Source: Bacteroides fragilis (GTDB taxonomy: Bacteria > Bacteroidota > Bacteroidia > Bacteroidales > Bacteroidaceae). Taken from it: a DNA stretch of 64,000 nucleotides. The stretch spans positions 1,922,001 to 1,986,000 of the forward strand of contig NZ_CP018937.1 of the NCBI RefSeq assembly GCF_002849695.1. Reading direction: 5' to 3'. Made by a program: the position numbers and the translations under genes. Below, one piece after another: positions 61,322-64,000 of this stretch (positions within the stretch are counted from its first letter, which is position 1; each line of letters starts with the position of its first letter). The notes under the pieces were generated by a model. That model made no database searches. It saw only the letters and a list, made by a program, of their open reading frames with translations, and had not been told where the DNA came from.

Positions 61322-61705
61322 GTGAAAGAGTCAGTACGCATTTTTCGATTTGCCGTAATTGGTACGCTCAATGCATTAATCACAGCCTTTGTTATTTGGC
61401 TGATGATGGATGAATTGTCATACGATTACATTCCGGCTAACATTACAGCGTACATAGTAGCCCAGATACATAATTTTATCTGGAGCAAATATTGGATCTT
61501 TCCGATTGAAAATAAAAAGAATAATATCTGGAAGCAGATATTATTCTTTTGTTCAGCTTTCGGATTGGCATATAGCGCCCAGTTCCTCTTTTTAGTTACT
61601 TTGGTAGAATGTGGGGATGTAAATGAGTATCTGGCACAATTCCTGGGATTGTTTATCTACGGAACAGTAAACTTCATCGTCAATAAGAAACTTACATTTA
61701 GATAA
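61322..61705 (+). CDS. GtrA-family membrane protein
   Basis: A 127-residue inner-membrane protein with four helices in the GtrA pattern: IFRFAVIGTLNALITAFVIWLM, then ITAYIVAQIHNFIWSKYWIF, IWKQILFFCSAFGLAYSAQFLFLV, and LAQFLGLFIYGTVNFIVNKKLTFR, with the ending N-F-x-x-N-K-x-x-x-F typical of the family. GtrA proteins help move lipid-linked sugars across the membrane for polysaccharide decoration. Translation appears to start at the GTG (61322) directly after the aspS stop codon, so it is probably coupled to aspS. No glycosyltransferase lies beside it. Confidence 0.85.
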   Translation: MKESVRIFRFAVIGTLNALITAFVIWLMMDELSYDYIPANITAYIVAQIHNFIWSKYWIFPIENKKNNIWKQILFFCSAFGLAYSAQFLFLVTLVECGDVNEYLAQFLGLFIYGTVNFIVNKKLTFR

Positions 61706-61727
61706 AAACTATTTTAAAATATTCAAT

Positions 61728-61765
61728 AAAAAGTCCCGCAGATTATAGACTCTGCGGGACTTTTT
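61728..61765. terminator. Bidirectional terminator
   Basis: GTCCCGCAGA / TCTGCGGGAC with an 8-base loop, A5 before and T5 after, between the GtrA gene and aguB. Confidence 0.92.
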
Positions 61766-61787
61766 ATATTTACAGAAACGTAAGACT

Positions 61788-62678
61788 TCAATCGATAAAA
61801 CGTTTCGTCAGGTTACCATATTCATCTATACGTCGGTCACGAAGGAAAGGCCACCAGCGACGTACATTTTCCGAGCGTTCAAGATCTACTTCAACAACTA
61901 TATTTTCGGGACGTTCATTTCCTGCCTGCGCCAGATATTCACCTTGAGGACCAACAACAAAACTATTCCCCCAAAACAAAATACCATTGGTCTGCCCTGA
62001 CGGATCGGCTTCGTGGCCTACACGATTTACAGAAATCACCGGAAGTCCATTGGCCACCGCATGTGCGCGCTGAGAAATAATCCAAGCATTGAGCTGACGG
62101 GCTTTTTCATCATCCGTATCTGAACTTTCCCAACCGATGGCAGTAGGATAAATCAAAATTTCAGCTCCTTTCAATGCCATCAGACGGGCAGCTTCGGGAT
62201 ACCATTGATCCCAGCAAACCAATATTCCCAATTTACCCAAAGAAGTCTGTATCGGTTCAAAACCAATATCTCCCGGAGTAAAATAAAACTTTTCGTAATA
62301 AGCCGGATCATCAGGTATATGCATTTTACGATATTTACCGGCAATGCTTCCATCCCGATCGAAAACAACGGCTGTATTATGATATAATCCCGGAGCACGT
62401 TTCTCAAATAAAGAAGTAACAAGCACTATCCGGTTAGTTGCCGCCAGTTCGGAATAGAATCCTGTAGAAGGTCCCGGAATCGGTTCCGCCAATTCAAATA
62501 GATCAGTATTTTCAGTTTGGCAAAAATACAATGAATTATGAAGTTCCTGAAGAACGACGAGTTGTGCGCCATGAGCGGCACAAGCTTCAATGCTTTTAGC
62601 CAGATTCATCAGATTCATCCTAATATCTGACGTATTGGCCTGTTGAATGATTCCTACTTTTATTTTTCTCATACTCAA
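61788..62678 (-). CDS. aguB: N-carbamoylputrescine amidase
   Basis: A 296-residue nitrilase-superfamily enzyme that hydrolyses N-carbamoylputrescine to putrescine, ammonia and CO2. The catalytic triad is visible as Glu45 (LQELHNSLYF), Lys118 (YRKMHIPDD) and Cys155 (LVCWDQWYPEAAR). Its start is 6 bases from the agmatine deiminase stop codon, so the two enzymes of the agmatine route are in one operon, transcribed aguA then aguB. Length is typical. Together they convert agmatine to putrescine in the cytoplasm. Confidence 0.95.
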   Translation of the reverse strand: MSMRKIKVGIIQQANTSDIRMNLMNLAKSIEACAAHGAQLVVLQELHNSLYFCQTENTDLFELAEPIPGPSTGFYSELAATNRIVLVTSLFEKRAPGLYHNTAVVFDRDGSIAGKYRKMHIPDDPAYYEKFYFTPGDIGFEPIQTSLGKLGILVCWDQWYPEAARLMALKGAEILIYPTAIGWESSDTDDEKARQLNAWIISQRAHAVANGLPVISVNRVGHEADPSGQTNGILFWGNSFVVGPQGEYLAQAGNERPENIVVEVDLERSENVRRWWPFLRDRRIDEYGNLTKRFID

Positions 62679-62684
62679 ATTTTA

Positions 62685-63800
62685 TTATTTAATGACTCCC
62701 ATCGGATATTGCATTGTTACGCAATGTAATGACCCGTGTTGTTTAATGAGTGCACGACAATCAATGCCCACCACTTCATATGCCGGGAAAGCTTCACGAA
62801 GCACTGTTCTTGCCAGTTCATCATTTTCCGGCTGATTATAAGTGGGATAGAGCACAGAATCGTTCAAAATCAGAAAATTAGCATACGTTGCAGGCAGTCT
62901 TTCTCCAGATACTTCTATTTTATCCGCCATAGGTAATGCCATTAAACGATAAGGATCACCAGATGCCGTACGGAATGTTTTCAACTGTTCTTCCATTTTA
63001 TAAAGCTCCTCATAATGTTCATCTTTGGGATCGGAACACTTCACATATGCAATTGTATCCGGAGAACAAAACCTGGCTAATGTGTCTATATGACTATCCG
63101 TATCATCTCCGGCCAGATAACCATGATCCAACCACAACACCCTTTGCAAATGAAATACTCTGCAAAGGTGTTCCTCTATGTCAACCCGGTTCATCGGTGC
63201 ATTACGATGCGGAGACAATAAACATTCGGAAGTAGTTAGCAATGTCCCCATACCATCACTTTCAATAGAACCACCTTCAAGCACAAAGTCCAGACAATCT
63301 TTATATTGCCCTTTCAGAACTCCAGCCTCTACAGCCTTACGGGTTATCTGATTATCTAAACCGGCTTCGAACTTTTTTCCCCAACCATTGAAAGTAAAGT
63401 CCAGCAAACATGCTCCATTCGTATCCATCAGAGTGATGGTCCCATGATCACGTGCCCAAGTGTCATTCGTTTCGCACTCCAGAAAACGTACATTGTTCAT
63501 ATTCACTATTCCGGCTATCTGATTCTTTACCGCCTCCGGACAGGGGGTAACAATAAGCAAAAGCTCACGTTTGGCAATTTCACGAGCTATGTTGATAAAA
63601 CATTCCTGAACCTCAGAAAGCATATAAGCCCAGTCTGTTTCAGCATGCGGCCATGTTAATTGCACACCACTTTGCAAAAACCATTCCGCAGGCAGAAAAG
63701 GAGCCAACATCTCTACCTGATCATCGACAGTTAAACCAAAGTTCAGTTGCAAATCTTTCTCTGAACCTCCTGAAGTAGGAAGACCGACTATTATTCCCAT
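62685..63800 (-). CDS. aguA: Agmatine deiminase
   Basis: A 371-residue member of the guanidine-modifying (PPAD) superfamily that turns agmatine into N-carbamoylputrescine and ammonia. It has the LPAEWFLQSGVQLTWPHAETDW start block (about 36-57), ETNDTWARDHG, LDFTFNGWGKKF, EGGSIESDGMGTLLTT, GDDTDSHIDTLARF with catalytic acid and His, and the nucleophile Cys360 in GSLHCVTMQYP near the end. Homologues usually begin close to the LPAEW block, so the first 30 residues are uncertain and the ATG at about 63710 is an alternative start. It is upstream of aguB in one operon. Confidence 0.93.
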   Translation of the reverse strand: MGIIVGLPTSGGSEKDLQLNFGLTVDDQVEMLAPFLPAEWFLQSGVQLTWPHAETDWAYMLSEVQECFINIAREIAKRELLLIVTPCPEAVKNQIAGIVNMNNVRFLECETNDTWARDHGTITLMDTNGACLLDFTFNGWGKKFEAGLDNQITRKAVEAGVLKGQYKDCLDFVLEGGSIESDGMGTLLTTSECLLSPHRNAPMNRVDIEEHLCRVFHLQRVLWLDHGYLAGDDTDSHIDTLARFCSPDTIAYVKCSDPKDEHYEELYKMEEQLKTFRTASGDPYRLMALPMADKIEVSGERLPATYANFLILNDSVLYPTYNQPENDELARTVLREAFPAYEVVGIDCRALIKQHGSLHCVTMQYPMGVIK

Positions 63801-63874
63801 TATATTTTAGTTTTTTGAAGAATAGGATACGGATAACAAGTGGATACATCTTTGAATGCCACTTGCTATCTATG

Positions 63875-64000
63875 TTATTTATTAGACTTACGATCAAAAA
63901 ATGGATTCTTGGAAGAAGCACTAACCGGAATAGCCATTACTTGGCGACACCCCTTCAACCAGTCAAGACGTTGGGCAGCCAATCCGGCCGAAAACATTAC
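63875..64000 (-). CDS. C-terminal end of an unrecognised gene
   Basis: A minus-strand frame entering from the right edge, open for 41 residues and ending FDRKSNK with the stop at 63877-63875. The visible part (VMFSAGLAAQRLDWLKGCRQ, then AIPVSASSKNPFF) is not enough for me to name a family. It is upstream of aguA on the same strand, about 75 bases away, and may belong to the same operon. Confidence 0.5.
   Translation of the reverse strand, partial: VMFSAGLAAQRLDWLKGCRQVMAIPVSASSKNPFFDRKSNK

Overview
The window looks like a chromosomal segment from a Bacteroides-type gut bacterium (Bacteroidales). Evidence includes many promoters of the Bacteroides form (TTTG, 19-21 bases, TAnnTTTG), lipoproteins with Bacteroidetes-type signal peptides, and families largely confined to the phylum: a TamL-like lipoprotein of the BamA/TamA family, DUF4296, a fimbrillin-like lipoprotein, an HU-CCDC81/SPOR protein, and a serine palmitoyltransferase. 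No phage, insertion sequence, CRISPR array or origin was recognised. The only element-like trace is a decayed DnaB fragment near two tRNA-Pro genes.

Layout. 1-10 kb: end of lspA, a DUF4296 lipoprotein, an rRNA/tRNA methyltransferase, a lipoprotein with a TonB C-terminal domain, tamL, DUF3332 and DoxX proteins, two possible micro-genes, a tRNA-Lys and a porin. 10-24 kb: an MFS exporter with a long leader holding two candidate leader peptides, a second identical tRNA-Lys, a metallo-hydrolase, a POT-type transporter, uxaC, an FHA protein and an HU/SPOR protein, rfbC-ugd (nucleotide sugars), a DEAD-box helicase, and a serB gene that appears split by a one-base frameshift. 24-31 kb: a thioredoxin-fold protein without its CXXC behind a structured leader, the lon-tgt-LptF/G operon, trmN6, a decayed stretch and a tRNA-Pro pair. 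31-33.6 kb: small envelope and stress-like genes.

The most notable region is 33.5-56.9 kb. A histidine kinase and an NtrC-type sigma54 activator are divergent from a TolC-like channel, a periplasmic adaptor, one MacB/LolD-type ATPase and seven different double-length FtsX/MacB permeases. Three promoter regions in this cluster (before the TolC gene, before permease 2 and before permease 5) share one rigid layout. Each has two GTGC-N6-RCAC palindromes exactly 21 bp apart, then a TGGCAY-N5-TTGAA sigma54-type promoter whose first base lies exactly 63.5 bp from the centre of the second palindrome. This predicts one sigma54 regulon of three transcription units that build a multi-permease tripartite exporter under the neighbouring two-component system.

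57-64 kb: serine palmitoyltransferase divergent from a diacylglycerol/sphingosine-kinase-family lipid kinase, aspS with a GtrA gene starting right at its stop codon, and the aguA-aguB agmatine-to-putrescine pair, followed at the edge by the C-terminal end of an unrecognised gene.
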